Source of the DNA: Embleya sp042956465
GTDB lineage: Bacteria; Actinomycetota; Actinomycetes; Streptomycetales; Streptomycetaceae
Direction: 5' to 3'
Assembly: GCF_042956465.1 (NCBI RefSeq)
Contig: NZ_JBIBGL010000023.1
Location: forward strand, 59,311 to 123,310
Length of the DNA stretch: 64,000 nt
Below are positions 1 through 9,363 of the stretch, piece after piece. The position numbers were made by a program, and so were the translations under genes. The stretch's first letter is position 1. Every line of letters starts with the position of its first letter. A model generated the notes under the pieces. That model searched no databases. It was given only the letters and a program-made list of their open reading frames with translations, and was not told the origin of the DNA.

Positions 1-2409
1 TGCACGGGCCCGGGCAAGGGATGCTGTGTGCGCCGGTTGTGCCGACCCGGTGCTGCGCAGCATGTGCAGTGCCGCAAGGACGAGCGTCGGGTATACCTCC
101 GCTCCCTCGAACTCACGAATCGCCCACTCGGCGGTGCCCCTGGCGTTCTCGGGTTCACCGCGGCGGAGCAGGATGAGCGACCGCACCAGTTGGGCTCGGG
201 CCGTTCCGGAGCGGTAGCGAGCGCGCCCCAACACTTCCAGAGCGGTCTCCAAGGAGGCCTCTGCCTCGGCGATGCGCCCGCACCGGAGCAGGGCCAGCGC
301 CTTGGCCGTGTACGCCTTGCCGAGCTCGTGGAGGGCACCGATGTCCCGCTGTAGCGCGATCGCCTCGTCCGCCACGTCACCGGCATGCTCGGGTTCCGTC
401 CAGGCCAGGAACTCGGCTCGATTGACCACCAGATTCGCGAGTCGGACCGCGGATCCGGCCTCCAGATAGTGCAGTTGCGCCTGGTCCAGACTGCTGCGGG
501 CGGCCGGAAAATCGAAGGCGAACCGCCGACCCAGGTGGATCAGCCTCGCGGTGTCCCCGCGCAGCATGTGTTCGTCCCGACGAAGCGTGCCGGTGAGGCC
601 GTTGACCAGGTTCTCCGCGTCGCGAAAGCGTCCGCCCGCCATGTAGAGGTCCGCTGCCCACAGCGCCGCACTTCGGCCCTCCGGGACCGTGGCCGACTGC
701 CACAACGACGAGTACCGGCCGAGCGCCTCCGAGGTCCGACCGAGCACGCGCAACGCGTCCGCGCCGGCGAGCGCCAGACGTACCTGAGCCGAACTGTCGC
801 CATCGACAGCCGCCAGGCCACGGGTCAATGCCTCGGCGTGCTCGACGTCCCCGACCAGGACCGCGGTCTCGGCCTCCACACAGCGGGCAGCCATCTCCAG
901 GTCGGCACGGGGGTGGTCGTCCGCCGCACAGAAGCGCCGCACGTCCTCGACGACACCGCCCAGGGAACGGATGCCGCCGCTCGCGGCGATCTCCGCGGTG
1001 AGGGCGAGCAGATCACGCGGGGCGAACTCCCCGGCATACATGCTGTGGAAGGCGACCTCGCGCAGTTGTGCGCCGATCGTCCGGCGAGTGCTCGCGAGGC
1101 CCACCACCCGATCGGCTCGTTCCCGCCACAGGGTCCGCAGCACGCGGTGCACGGCCTGCCGCATTTCCGCCGTCTGACGCGCCCTCAGTTCGGTCGCCAT
1201 CAGTTGGTGCAGTTGGAATCGCTCGGCGCCCGCCGGCTGGACGAAGGAATAGGCGGTCAACGTCTCCCAGGTCCGCCGATCCGCCGACAACCCGAACGCG
1301 TCCGCGACGGTGCGAAAGATGTCGTAGTCGATCGTGCGAGCCACGGCGAGGACTTCGAGCAGTCGGACCTCTTGCGGATCCACATGCTGGAGAAAACGTT
1401 CGAGGATCTCCTCCCCCGAGACAGCGGGGGTCAGCGCGCTGTCACCCTGATCCGCACCGGAATCCGCGTCGAGGGCCAGATTGAGGTAGAAGGGCACGCC
1501 GGAGCTGGCCCGGGCCAGGGCGGTGCGAGCGCGGACATCGGACACCCCGTGCGCTTCGAGCAGTTCGACCCGCGCGGTCATCGGCAGACCGTCCAGGGGC
1601 ACCTGGATCAAGTGCGCGGTCCATTGGCTGTCGTACGTCTCCCAACCCAGTGGCTCTCGGCTCGCGATCAGTACCAGGCCTCGGTCCAACTGCGACACGA
1701 GATCCCGCAGCCACGCGTCCAGCCCGGCGGTACGGCCCGCCCGGGTGCTGCCGCCCACCAATGCCTCGTACGCGTCGATACAGACGAGGTATCGCTGCTC
1801 CACACTGGCCCGGCGCAGATCCTCGGCGAACAGGAACGTGGCGGCATCGGCGAGTTCGGCGGGGTCGAGTTCGTCGAGCCGATGCAGGGTCTCGTCGTTC
1901 TTGAGCCAACGCCACCGTTTGAACCTCGCGGACGAACGACCGGCAAGCTGAAGCAGTCCGCCGACGGTCCGAAAGACCGGCAGCCCACCCGCCGCGTCCG
2001 CGAGATCGGTCAACACCGCACTCTGCTGCCGGGCGGCCACATCGGCGAGCGAAATCTGCAGGTGGGGGTGCAGACGCTGCCACAGCGCAAGGTAGGCAAT
2101 GTCGTAGCGCGGAAACTGGGCGCCCTGGGCACCGAGGCGGGAACGCAATACCGCGAGTGCGGCGTCCTGTTCGCGCAGGGCCGGAATCTGGAGGTCCAGC
2201 AGCACGGTACGGGCCTCGGACTCCAGCCGCAGTTGGCATTCACGCAGGAATCGCGATTTCCCGATCCCGCCGACGCCCGTCACGTTCACGACCCGCAGGC
2301 CGTCCCCACCGCCCGCCCAGGCGTCCTCGAAGGCCGCCATGGCCTCTTCCCGGTCGACGAACCGGCGCTGGGAACCTGCGGATCGACGAAATCGTGGCTG
2401 TAAAGGCAT
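1..2409 (-). CDS. STAND-type NTPase with TPR-like C-terminus (3' end outside window)
   Basis: The reverse frame is open from an ATG at 2409 to the window edge (803 codons, no stop), so the C-terminus is missing. The N-terminus has a Walker A motif GVGGIGKS at residues 45-52 and a hydrophobic Walker B-like strand ending in CIDAYEAL. A helical winged-helix-like middle follows, then a long alpha-helical tail of TPR type (alternating Ala/Leu-rich helices, for example LGKAYTAKALALLR). This is the layout of STAND signalling ATPases and LuxR/SARP-like regulators, but no DNA-binding domain is visible in the part present. Codon 3 is TTA, so translation may depend on the bldA tRNA. Ligand and output are unknown. 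Coding status is clear from codon use; function is inferred. Confidence 0.8.
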   Translation of the reverse strand, partial: MPLQPRFRRSAGSQRRFVDREEAMAAFEDAWAGGGDGLRVVNVTGVGGIGKSRFLRECQLRLESEARTVLLDLQIPALREQDAALAVLRSRLGAQGAQFPRYDIAYLALWQRLHPHLQISLADVAARQQSAVLTDLADAAGGLPVFRTVGGLLQLAGRSSARFKRWRWLKNDETLHRLDELDPAELADAATFLFAEDLRRASVEQRYLVCIDAYEALVGGSTRAGRTAGLDAWLRDLVSQLDRGLVLIASREPLGWETYDSQWTAHLIQVPLDGLPMTARVELLEAHGVSDVRARTALARASSGVPFYLNLALDADSGADQGDSALTPAVSGEEILERFLQHVDPQEVRLLEVLAVARTIDYDIFRTVADAFGLSADRRTWETLTAYSFVQPAGAERFQLHQLMATELRARQTAEMRQAVHRVLRTLWRERADRVVGLASTRRTIGAQLREVAFHSMYAGEFAPRDLLALTAEIAASGGIRSLGGVVEDVRRFCAADDHPRADLEMAARCVEAETAVLVGDVEHAEALTRGLAAVDGDSSAQVRLALAGADALRVLGRTSEALGRYSSLWQSATVPEGRSAALWAADLYMAGGRFRDAENLVNGLTGTLRRDEHMLRGDTARLIHLGRRFAFDFPAARSSLDQAQLHYLEAGSAVRLANLVVNRAEFLAWTEPEHAGDVADEAIALQRDIGALHELGKAYTAKALALLRCGRIAEAEASLETALEVLGRARYRSGTARAQLVRSLILLRRGEPENARGTAEWAIREFEGAEVYPTLVLAALHMLRSTGSAQPAHTASLARARA

Positions 2410-2563
2410 GAGGTCCCCGATCCCCGAAGCCCGCGTCGGAGCAGGCGGTCGGGACTCAGGGTAGTCGGGGGATTGCGTGGGTGTAGTGGAATTGCTTCGG
2501 CCGGCGGGCGGTACGCGGAGGTGCCGGCGGGCGGTGCGCGATGGTGCCGGCGGGCGGGTGGGG

Positions 2564-3970
2564 TCAGGGCTGCGGGTCGGGGCGGCGGATTCTCGGGGCC
2601 AGGAGGGCGCCGAGGAGGGACACGCCCAGCATGATGGCGAAGATCAGGGTGAAGACGCCGGCGTCCTTGCCGGTGCCCTCGTGCAGGGCGGCGAAGATGG
2701 CGCCGGCCAGGCCGACCATGACGATCGTGCCGAGCGAGTCGGCGACCTGGAGGGAGGAGGAGTTGGTGCCGGACTCCTCCGGCGTGGACAGGTCGAGGGT
2801 GAGCACGCTCACCGACGAGACGGCCATGCCCATGCCGGCGCCGCCGAAGAACCAGCCGACGGTGACCGCGTACGGGGAGACCCCGGGGACCAGCGCGAGC
2901 AGCGCCCCGCCGATCGCGATCGCCACGAAGAGGAAGCCCACCTGGATCAGGCGCGGCCGACGCTCGTGCGGCGAGCGGCCCTGGTACCAGGACCCCAACG
3001 CCCAGGACAGCGCGCCCACGGTCAGGGTCAGCCCCGCCTCGGTCGGCGACAGGCCGTGCTCGCTGACCAGCATCAGCGGTACGAAGGACTCGACCGCGAA
3101 GAACGCCCCCGCGAGCACGCCCCGGGACAGGATCACCGCCGGCAGCCCGCGCACCGCGCGCAGCGTGCCCACCGGCAGCAGCCGAGGCACCGTCACCGCC
3201 ATCAGCGCCAGGCCGGCGACGAGCAGCAGTACGCCCACCACGTTCAGGTGTTGCCCGCCGTACTGCAACATGCCCGCGCCCACCGAGGCGCCGATCGCCG
3301 CGCCGATCCGGCGCCGGTTCATCCGCGCGTCCGGGTCCGACTCGCCCGCCATCCGCTGCAGTTGCGGCAGCATCATCACGATCGGCAACACCACGAGCAC
3401 CGGGATGGCCAGGAACACCCAGCGCCACCCCAGGTGGTCGGTGACCAGCCCGGACACCGGCGGCCCGACGATCGAGGGCAGCACCCACGCCGCGGAGAAC
3501 GCAGAGAACACCCGCGGGCGCAGCGCGGACGGGTACGCCTTGCCGACCACCACGTACAGCGACACGATCACGAGCCCGCCGCCGAGGCCCTGCACGGCCC
3601 GGCCCACGATGAACGGCCACATCGACTGCGCGGTGCCGGCCAGCACGAGTCCGGCCGCGAACGCCCCGATCCCGCCGAACAGTGGCAGCCTCGGTCCACG
3701 CGCGTCACACCATTCGCCGGAGACCACCATGGCGAGCAGGCTCGTGGTGAAGAACGCGGAGAAGGCCAGGGCGTACAGCGGCACGCCGTCGAGTTCCTTG
3801 ACCGCCACCGGCATCGCGGTGCCCACGGCCATCGCCTCGAAGGCGATCAGCAGGACGACCGACACGATCCCGAGCGTGAGTTGAAGATAGGGCCGGGTCA
3901 GTACACCGGGTTCCCGGTCGGACTTCTCGGCGCTCCGTCGCGCGGACTTCGACTCCCCTACGGCTGTCAC
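2564..3970 (-). CDS. MFS multidrug-type efflux transporter
   Basis: The 468-residue protein starts at GTG 3970. It has 12-14 predicted membrane helices, a cytoplasmic N-tail rich in Ser/Arg/Glu, and a motif A-like loop (SGEWCDARGPR) after the second helix. The fourth helix carries GRAVQGLGGG, the pattern of drug:H+ antiporters. It ends in a short basic cytoplasmic tail (APRIRRPDPQP). The family exports drugs or metabolites using the proton gradient; the substrate cannot be read from the sequence. It stands between the NTPase gene and the Mo-hydroxylase genes on the same strand, with gaps above 100 bp, so it is probably its own transcription unit. No dedicated regulator is adjacent. Confidence 0.85.
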   Translation of the reverse strand: MTAVGESKSARRSAEKSDREPGVLTRPYLQLTLGIVSVVLLIAFEAMAVGTAMPVAVKELDGVPLYALAFSAFFTTSLLAMVVSGEWCDARGPRLPLFGGIGAFAAGLVLAGTAQSMWPFIVGRAVQGLGGGLVIVSLYVVVGKAYPSALRPRVFSAFSAAWVLPSIVGPPVSGLVTDHLGWRWVFLAIPVLVVLPIVMMLPQLQRMAGESDPDARMNRRRIGAAIGASVGAGMLQYGGQHLNVVGVLLLVAGLALMAVTVPRLLPVGTLRAVRGLPAVILSRGVLAGAFFAVESFVPLMLVSEHGLSPTEAGLTLTVGALSWALGSWYQGRSPHERRPRLIQVGFLFVAIAIGGALLALVPGVSPYAVTVGWFFGGAGMGMAVSSVSVLTLDLSTPEESGTNSSSLQVADSLGTIVMVGLAGAIFAALHEGTGKDAGVFTLIFAIMLGVSLLGALLAPRIRRPDPQP

Positions 3971-4088
3971 CGAGACAGCCTAGACCCTGCCATTTCAACC
4001 TACTTATCAATGCAATCGGCGCAGCCTGTCAACCACCCCGACCCGCACGAGCCCCCGCGACCCGCCCCCGTCCCCGTTCCCACACCCC

Positions 4089-6260
4089 CTAATCCACCAC
4101 CACGTCCCGAGGCCGCAGCGGCAACCGCGGCAGTTCCAACCCCGTCGCATCCCGCACCGCCGCCGCGACCGCCGCCGGCACCGGCACGATGGCCGCGTCG
4201 CCCAGGCCCTTCGCGCCGAACGGTGCGCCCGGTTGCGGCTCCTCGATCCACGCGGCCACCCGCACCGGCGGCACGTCCCACGTCCCCGGCGGCGACCACG
4301 CGAACTCGATGTCCTCCGTCAGCGCCAGCCCGAGCCCCATCGCCACCGAACTCTCCACCCGCACCCGGGCCTGCGCGGGATCCAGCACCCGCCCCGCGTC
4401 GTAGGCGCCGGTCACGTCCACCACCCGGATCGTGCCCAGTTCCGGGTCCAGGTCGACCACGACGCGACAGGCCGAGAAGGCCACCGCCGGATAGGCGTTG
4501 CCCTGCCCGGCGTCGTCCAGCGGCTCGGTGCTCGGCGCCCGGCACGCGCCCGCCGTGGTCACCGTCGCGGTGTCCTCGTACATCGCGTCCACCGACAGGT
4601 CGATCAGCCCGTCGTAGGACCTGATCCGCCCGTCCCGCACGTCCAACAACCGCGCCGTCATCCCGTAGCGCGCCGCCACCGGCGCCAACAGCCGCTCGCG
4701 GATCTCCCGTGCCGCCTGCTCCACCGCGCCCGCCGTCAGCCAGGTATGCCGCCCCACCCCCGGCGCCCCCGCCGTAGGCAGCGCGATGCCGGCCTGGAGC
4801 ACGATCGCGTCCGGCACCCCCAGCACCTCGTCCACTATCTGCCGCGCCAGCGTCACGAAGCCCTGCCCGACCTCGACCGCCGCGCACGTCACCGTCACCA
4901 CGCCGCCGTCGAGCCGCACGGTCGCCGTCGAGGACTCGTCCGCCCCCTCGATCCCCAGCAGCGGCATCAGCCCGACCGCGTACCCCGTCCCGCGCAACGT
5001 CCCCGGCGCCGGCGGCGCGGCCGGCGGCGCGGCCTCCGCCACCGCCCGCAGCGCGGCGCCCACCGGCACCGGCCCGTCCAGCACCTGACCCGTCGTCAAC
5101 ATCGTTCCGGAGCTGAGCGCGTTGCGCAGCCGCAACTCCACCGGGTCCATCCCGAGCGCGTCCGCGAGCTTGTCCATCTGCGCCTCGTGTGCGAAGCACA
5201 CCTGCACCGCGCCGGGCCCGCGCATCGCCCCCGCCGGCGGATTGTTGGTCCGCACCGCCCACGCGTCGACCACCGCGTACGGCACCATGTACGGCCCCGC
5301 CGCACAGCCGATCAGCCGCCCGATCACCTCCGCCGAGACGCCCGCGTACGCGCCGCCGTCCAGGATGATCTGCGCCTCCACGCCGAGCAGCCGGCCGTCC
5401 CGGTCCGCCCGATGGGTGTACTTCATCCGCGCCGCGTGCCGATGCCCGCCCAGCCGCAACGACTCGTCCCGCTCCAGCACCGCCTTGACCGGCCGTCCGG
5501 TGCGCAGCGCCAGCAGCCCGACCACGGTGGTCAGCCCGACGTCCTCGCGCGTGCCCGAGGAGCCGCCCACGCCGGTGGGCATCAGTCGGACCATCCCGGC
5601 GGGCAGCCCCAGACACTCCGCGACCTGGTCCCGGTCCGCGTGCGGGTACGGCGAGGCCACGTGCAGTTCGACGCCGCCGTCCGGCGAGGGCAACGCGAGC
5701 GCGGCGTCGGTGGCCGGGTTGGCCTGGTACTGCGCGGGCACCTCGTACAGCCCCTCGACCACCACCTCGTCCACCGGCGTGCCGTCCCGACGCAGCTTGA
5801 CCGGCCGGCCATGGCGCAGCGCGATGTGCCGCAGCACATTGCCGTCCGGATGCAACGGCGGTCCGGCGAAGGCGTGTTCGGGGTCCGAGGCGGCCTCCAA
5901 CGGCTGGTACGACACCAACACCGCCGCGGCGCCGGCCCGCGCCGCGTGCAGGGTCTCCGCGGCGACGGCGGCAACCGCCTCCCCGGCGAAGCGCACCACG
6001 CCGTCCGCGAGCACCGGCCGGTCCGCCACGATCACGCCGTGGCATGCGCCCGGCGGCAGATCCGCCGCGGTGACCACGCCGCGTACGCCCGGCACCGCGT
6101 AGGCCGGGGCCGCGTCCACGCCCAGGATCCGCGCGTGTCGGTGCGGCGAGCGCACCAGTACGCACCACAGCAGGCCCGGCGCCCACAGGTCGCCGGTATA
6201 GGAGAACCGTCCCCGTGCCTTGGCGTCCCCGTCGGGGCGCGGTGCGGACTCGCCGATCAC
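4089..6260 (-). CDS. Molybdenum hydroxylase, Mo-cofactor (large) subunit
   Basis: This 723-residue protein (GTG start 6260) belongs to the xanthine dehydrogenase/CO dehydrogenase large-subunit family. An N-terminal 'a/b hammerhead' region (GRFSYTGDLWAPGLL) is followed by Mo-cofactor-binding regions, including AMRGPGAVQVCFAHEAQMDKL and a C-terminal GAKGLGD. It is the last gene of a FAD, 2Fe-2S, Mo operon, 30 bp after the 2Fe-2S gene, and would form the catalytic subunit of the cytoplasmic heterotrimer. Two active-site motifs are unusual: VGGSSGTRED (231-240), where the family usually has GGxFGxK, and Asp688 where a catalytic Glu is usual (GxKGxGE). The substrate may be a purine, an aldehyde or another N-heterocycle; it cannot be named here. 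Confidence 0.88.
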   Translation of the reverse strand: MIGESAPRPDGDAKARGRFSYTGDLWAPGLLWCVLVRSPHRHARILGVDAAPAYAVPGVRGVVTAADLPPGACHGVIVADRPVLADGVVRFAGEAVAAVAAETLHAARAGAAAVLVSYQPLEAASDPEHAFAGPPLHPDGNVLRHIALRHGRPVKLRRDGTPVDEVVVEGLYEVPAQYQANPATDAALALPSPDGGVELHVASPYPHADRDQVAECLGLPAGMVRLMPTGVGGSSGTREDVGLTTVVGLLALRTGRPVKAVLERDESLRLGGHRHAARMKYTHRADRDGRLLGVEAQIILDGGAYAGVSAEVIGRLIGCAAGPYMVPYAVVDAWAVRTNNPPAGAMRGPGAVQVCFAHEAQMDKLADALGMDPVELRLRNALSSGTMLTTGQVLDGPVPVGAALRAVAEAAPPAAPPAPGTLRGTGYAVGLMPLLGIEGADESSTATVRLDGGVVTVTCAAVEVGQGFVTLARQIVDEVLGVPDAIVLQAGIALPTAGAPGVGRHTWLTAGAVEQAAREIRERLLAPVAARYGMTARLLDVRDGRIRSYDGLIDLSVDAMYEDTATVTTAGACRAPSTEPLDDAGQGNAYPAVAFSACRVVVDLDPELGTIRVVDVTGAYDAGRVLDPAQARVRVESSVAMGLGLALTEDIEFAWSPPGTWDVPPVRVAAWIEEPQPGAPFGAKGLGDAAIVPVPAAVAAAVRDATGLELPRLPLRPRDVVVD

Positions 6261-6290
6261 CGGTTCGTGCCGATCACTTGGTCTCGCCGA

Positions 6291-6860
6291 TCACTCGGTG
6301 CCGCCGGCCGCCGGCGGCGCGATCACGTTGAACATCATCGTCGAGTGGGTCTCGCTCGGTGCGCGTCGGCGTGCCGCGGTGCGCACGGCGTCCACCATCG
6401 GATGCGGCCCGGCGCACCGGCAGGGGTGCCCGTCCAGCGCGCGCCGGATCTCCACCTCGCCCGGCTCCGACCCGCGGGCCAGCAGCGCGCACGCGGACGC
6501 GACCACTCCGGGCACGCAGTATCCGCACTGGACCGCGCCGGACTCCACCAGCGCACGCTGCACCTCGGCGGTCTCCGGGTCCTTGTCCAGGTCCTCGATG
6601 GTGCGCACCTCGCGGTCGCCGAGGGTGGCCGCCGCTACCAGACACGCGGACACCGCGACCCCGTCCAGGTGCACGGTGCAGGTCCCGCACACGCCCTGTC
6701 CACAGCCGTCCTTGGCGCCGGGCAGGCCGAGCCGCTCGCGCAGGACGTACAGCAGGTTCTCGCCGATCCAGGCGTTCTCGATCAGCCGCGCCTCGCCGTT
6801 GACGCGCAGGATGTACGACGTCGTGGGGACCGCGTCGAAGTCGAACCCGGGGCCGCTCAT
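6291..6860 (-). CDS. Molybdenum hydroxylase, 2Fe-2S subunit
   Basis: The 189-residue protein starts at ATG 6860, inside the stop of the FAD-subunit gene (ATGA overlap), showing translational coupling. The N-terminal plant-ferredoxin-like domain carries the CGQGVCGTC cluster motif. The C-terminal [2Fe-2S]-binding domain carries QCGYCVPG and CRC. Both are standard for small subunits of xanthine/CO dehydrogenase. It passes electrons from the Mo site to FAD in the middle subunit. A longer upstream reading frame exists but lies inside the FAD gene and has no coding character. The C-terminal tail of about 25 residues (THSTMMFNVIAPPAAGG) extends beyond the domain; its role is unknown. Confidence 0.92.
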   Translation of the reverse strand: MSGPGFDFDAVPTTSYILRVNGEARLIENAWIGENLLYVLRERLGLPGAKDGCGQGVCGTCTVHLDGVAVSACLVAAATLGDREVRTIEDLDKDPETAEVQRALVESGAVQCGYCVPGVVASACALLARGSEPGEVEIRRALDGHPCRCAGPHPMVDAVRTAARRRAPSETHSTMMFNVIAPPAAGGTE

Positions 6861-7708
6861 CCGCCGAACGCCCGTTGTACCGCGCGCCGCGCGCACACCG
6901 CGACCACGTGTCGCAGGTGTGCCCGGGCGGCCCGCTGTTCCGCGTCGGGCCGGACCTCGTCCGCGACCAACCGGCCGAAGTCGGCAGCGTCGCGCGGGTC
7001 CGCGAGCCGGCCCGTGTGCGGGTCCATCCGTCCCGCCAGCCACTGTTCGGCCTCGAACGCGCGTACCGGACCGGGATGCGCCCCGCCGACCGCGCAGCGC
7101 ACGTCGCCGACCACGGGGCCGGCCACCAGCGCCAGGGTCAGGTGTCGCCCGCCGCCCACCGGCGCCTTGACGAACTCCTGCACGCCGCGCAGCAGCGGCA
7201 CTCGTACTCCGGTGATCAACTCCCCCGGGCGCAAAAGCTGTTCGGCGATCGCACCCGACTTGGGCGCGAGCAGGTGCGGGGCGACCTCGCGCACTCCGCC
7301 CGGCGAACGGCACGACACGGTGGCCTCCAGGGCCGCGAGTACGGGCAGCGAGTCGGCGGCTCGGCCGCTCGCGAGGATGTTGCCGCCGAGGGTGCCCATC
7401 GCGCGCACCTGCGCGGTGCCCACCTCGTTGGCGGCGGCGGCCAAGGCGGGGACGAGCGAGGCCAGGTCGGCATCCGCGAGCCGAGCCCAGGTGAGCCCGG
7501 CGCCGAGCATGACGAAGTCGCCCTCGTAACCCCACCGCCGCAGGTCGGCGACCTTCGCCAGGCCCACCAGGGCCGGCGGTCGCACCGTTCCGGCGTTGAC
7601 GCGGGGCATGAGGTCGGTCCCCCCGGCCACCGGCAGAGCCCGGGGGTCGCGCGCGAGGGCATCCACGGCCTCGTCGAGCGACAGCGGCATCAAGATCGTC
7701 GCGTCCAC
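6857..7708 (-). CDS. Molybdenum hydroxylase, FAD-binding subunit
   Basis: The first gene of the Mo-hydroxylase operon encodes 283 residues. The GTG start at 7708 is chosen because the family homology begins there (ILMPLSLDEAVDAL). It has the FAD-binding motifs VAGGTDLMPRVNAG near residue 25 and MGTLGGNI near residue 110, and a C-terminal CO-dehydrogenase-flavoprotein-like domain. It accepts electrons from the 2Fe-2S subunit and passes them to NAD or another acceptor. The reading frame stays open far upstream (to 9118), but only because the upstream DNA is a stop-poor low-complexity tract; that extension is not considered protein. The promoter would lie in or near that tract. Confidence 0.9.
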   Translation of the reverse strand: MDATILMPLSLDEAVDALARDPRALPVAGGTDLMPRVNAGTVRPPALVGLAKVADLRRWGYEGDFVMLGAGLTWARLADADLASLVPALAAAANEVGTAQVRAMGTLGGNILASGRAADSLPVLAALEATVSCRSPGGVREVAPHLLAPKSGAIAEQLLRPGELITGVRVPLLRGVQEFVKAPVGGGRHLTLALVAGPVVGDVRCAVGGAHPGPVRAFEAEQWLAGRMDPHTGRLADPRDAADFGRLVADEVRPDAEQRAARAHLRHVVAVCARRAVQRAFGG

Positions 7709-7859
7709 AGCGCCGCCCACCCTATTGCCACGCACCCTCCAACGGGCCGTCCCCACCGAGATTTGAACCAACCCGAAACCACACCACCCCCGCACTCGAC
7801 CAGTCCCCCACAGACCCACCCCGAAGCCGCAAACCCCAACCCTCCACCAAAACGAAACA

Positions 7860-8800
7860 CCGAACCGAGCGGCGCACGGGCCGGCCGACGAAGAGGCCGG
7901 CGAGCGGAGCGGACGAGCGAGCGGGCCGGCGGGCAGCCGGGCGAGCGCGGGCTTCCGGACAACCGAGCAACCGAACGGCAGGCGGCCGAGCCGGTGAACG
8001 GGCGGAACAGGCGAGGCCAGGCGGGTCCGGACCGACGAGCGGCCGGCCCGGCAGGCGGGCCGAGGGCGAAAGCGGGCCGGAGGGCGGACAGGCTTGCGGA
8101 CAGACGGACTTGCCGGCAAGCGGACGGGCCGACAGGCAGGCGGGCGAGCGGGCAGGCGAGCGCGGGCGGGTCGGGGGCTGACGAGCGAACGGACCGGCGT
8201 GCCGGCAGATGGGCCCGGGGGCGAGTCGGCGGACGAGCGGGCGAGCAAGCGGGCAGGCGCGCACACCGAGGCGGGCCGAGCCGCAGCCGGGCAGCGACCA
8301 AGCCGGCGAGCAAACCGGCGCACGAGCGGACAGGCCGGCCGTAGCCGGCGGTCGCCGGGCGAGTGAACCAGCGGACGGACGGGCCGGCAAACAGGCGGGC
8401 CAGAGGGCGAGCCGCCGAACGAGCAGGCAACAAGCGGGCGGGCGCGCACCGAGGCGGGCCGAGCCGCAGCCGGGCAGGCAAGCAATCCGTTGAGCGAGCC
8501 GGCGCACGAGCGGACAGGCCGCCGGTAGCCGGTGGCCGGCAGGCGAGTGAACCGGCGGGCGGGCTGGAGGCGAGCGAGCAAACCGGCAGGCGAGCGGACA
8601 GGCCGGCGCGGGCGGGACCGGCGACCCGGCGGGCAGGCGGACGGCCGACAAGCAGGCGAGCGAGCGGGCAGGCGAGCCGGCGGACCAACAAACGGCCGAC
8701 GGGCGAAACCGGTCGGCGGGCGAGCAAGCGTCGGGCGGCAGGCCGTCGAGCCGCCGCCGGGCCGGTCGGTCGGCGGCGCGAGCCGGTCGCCGTGCGGCCC
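7860..8800. repeat. Degenerate tetranucleotide-periodic tract (GCRG-like), non-coding
   Basis: The stretch 7709-8891 holds no gene I can support. About 940 bases of it consist of G/A/C-rich, strongly T-poor DNA with an imperfect four-base period (gagc, gggc, aggc, cggc units) on the + strand. Inside it a longer block is duplicated: about 8217-8370 and 8400-8554 align with an offset of 183-184 bp (shared stretches include the segment around 8265/8448 and gagtgaacc at 8361/8545). Because stops need T, long frames stay open on both strands, with simple Arg/Pro/Ala/Gly proteins that look like no family. The tract separates the Mo-hydroxylase promoter region from the DUF3039 gene. Confidence 0.75.
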
Positions 8801-8891
8801 GCCGAAAACTCGACCCGCCCACACCTCCACCCACGCAAGAGGCGTCGGCCGGAACGGCCGACGCCTCAGCGACCTGCGTGTACCTCGGCGG

Positions 8892-9209
8892 CTACTGCTT
8901 GCCGCCGCTCTTGCCACCGCTCTTGTCCTTGTCGCCACCGGCCCCGCCGGCCGGCATCGTCTCGTAGATCTCCTTGCACATCGGGCACACCGGGTACTTC
9001 TTCGGGTCGCGACCCGGCACCCAGACCTTGCCGCAAAGAGCGATGACCGGGCTCCCGGACATCGCGCTTTCCATGATCTTGTCGCGCTGGACGTAGTGCG
9101 CGAAGCGCTCGTGGTCACCGTCGCCGTGGGAGAGCTTCGGCGTCTCCTCGATCAGCGTGCCGGTGCCCGTCCCGTGCTCCGGCTCCGGGAAGCTCTGGGG
9201 AGTGGTCAT
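8892..9209 (-). CDS. DUF3039 family protein
   Basis: This protein of about 105 residues starts at ATG 9209 (MTTPQSF); an upstream in-frame extension has no family similarity. It carries the conserved actinobacterial block with LSHGDGDHERFAHYV, ALCGKVWVPGRDPKK and CPMCKEIY, which I recognise as DUF3039. The cysteines (ALCG and CPMC) suggest a small zinc-ribbon-like fold. The tail is Lys/Gly/Ser-rich (DKSGGKSGGK). The function is unknown. It stands alone, 154 bp downstream of yqgE on the same strand. Confidence 0.85.
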   Translation of the reverse strand: MTTPQSFPEPEHGTGTGTLIEETPKLSHGDGDHERFAHYVQRDKIMESAMSGSPVIALCGKVWVPGRDPKKYPVCPMCKEIYETMPAGGAGGDKDKSGGKSGGKQ

Positions 9210-9363
9210 ACCCACCAGGATAGCCAGACGCCGGCGGCACCCAACGGCGCGTTGGATCACGCGCGCGTCCCGACCCGCCCCGGCCGGCGCACACCCCGAT
9301 CACAGCCCCGATCGCGGCCTCGACCACAACCCGATCGCAGCCCCGATCCATCCCGGTCCGACG

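Noticed and set aside
385..2403. 672-codon plus-strand frame opposite the NTPase gene
   Set aside because: The minus frame has a P-loop, normal codon use and TPR-like helices; the plus frame resembles no family.
7745..7775. GGTTCAAATC on the minus strand as a tRNA T-arm
   Set aside because: The flanking bases do not pair as a T-stem, and no acceptor or anticodon arms are found.
6857..9118. Single 753-codon reverse frame joining the FAD subunit to upstream DNA
   Set aside because: Only the last 283 residues are protein-like; the rest translates the T-poor repeat tract.
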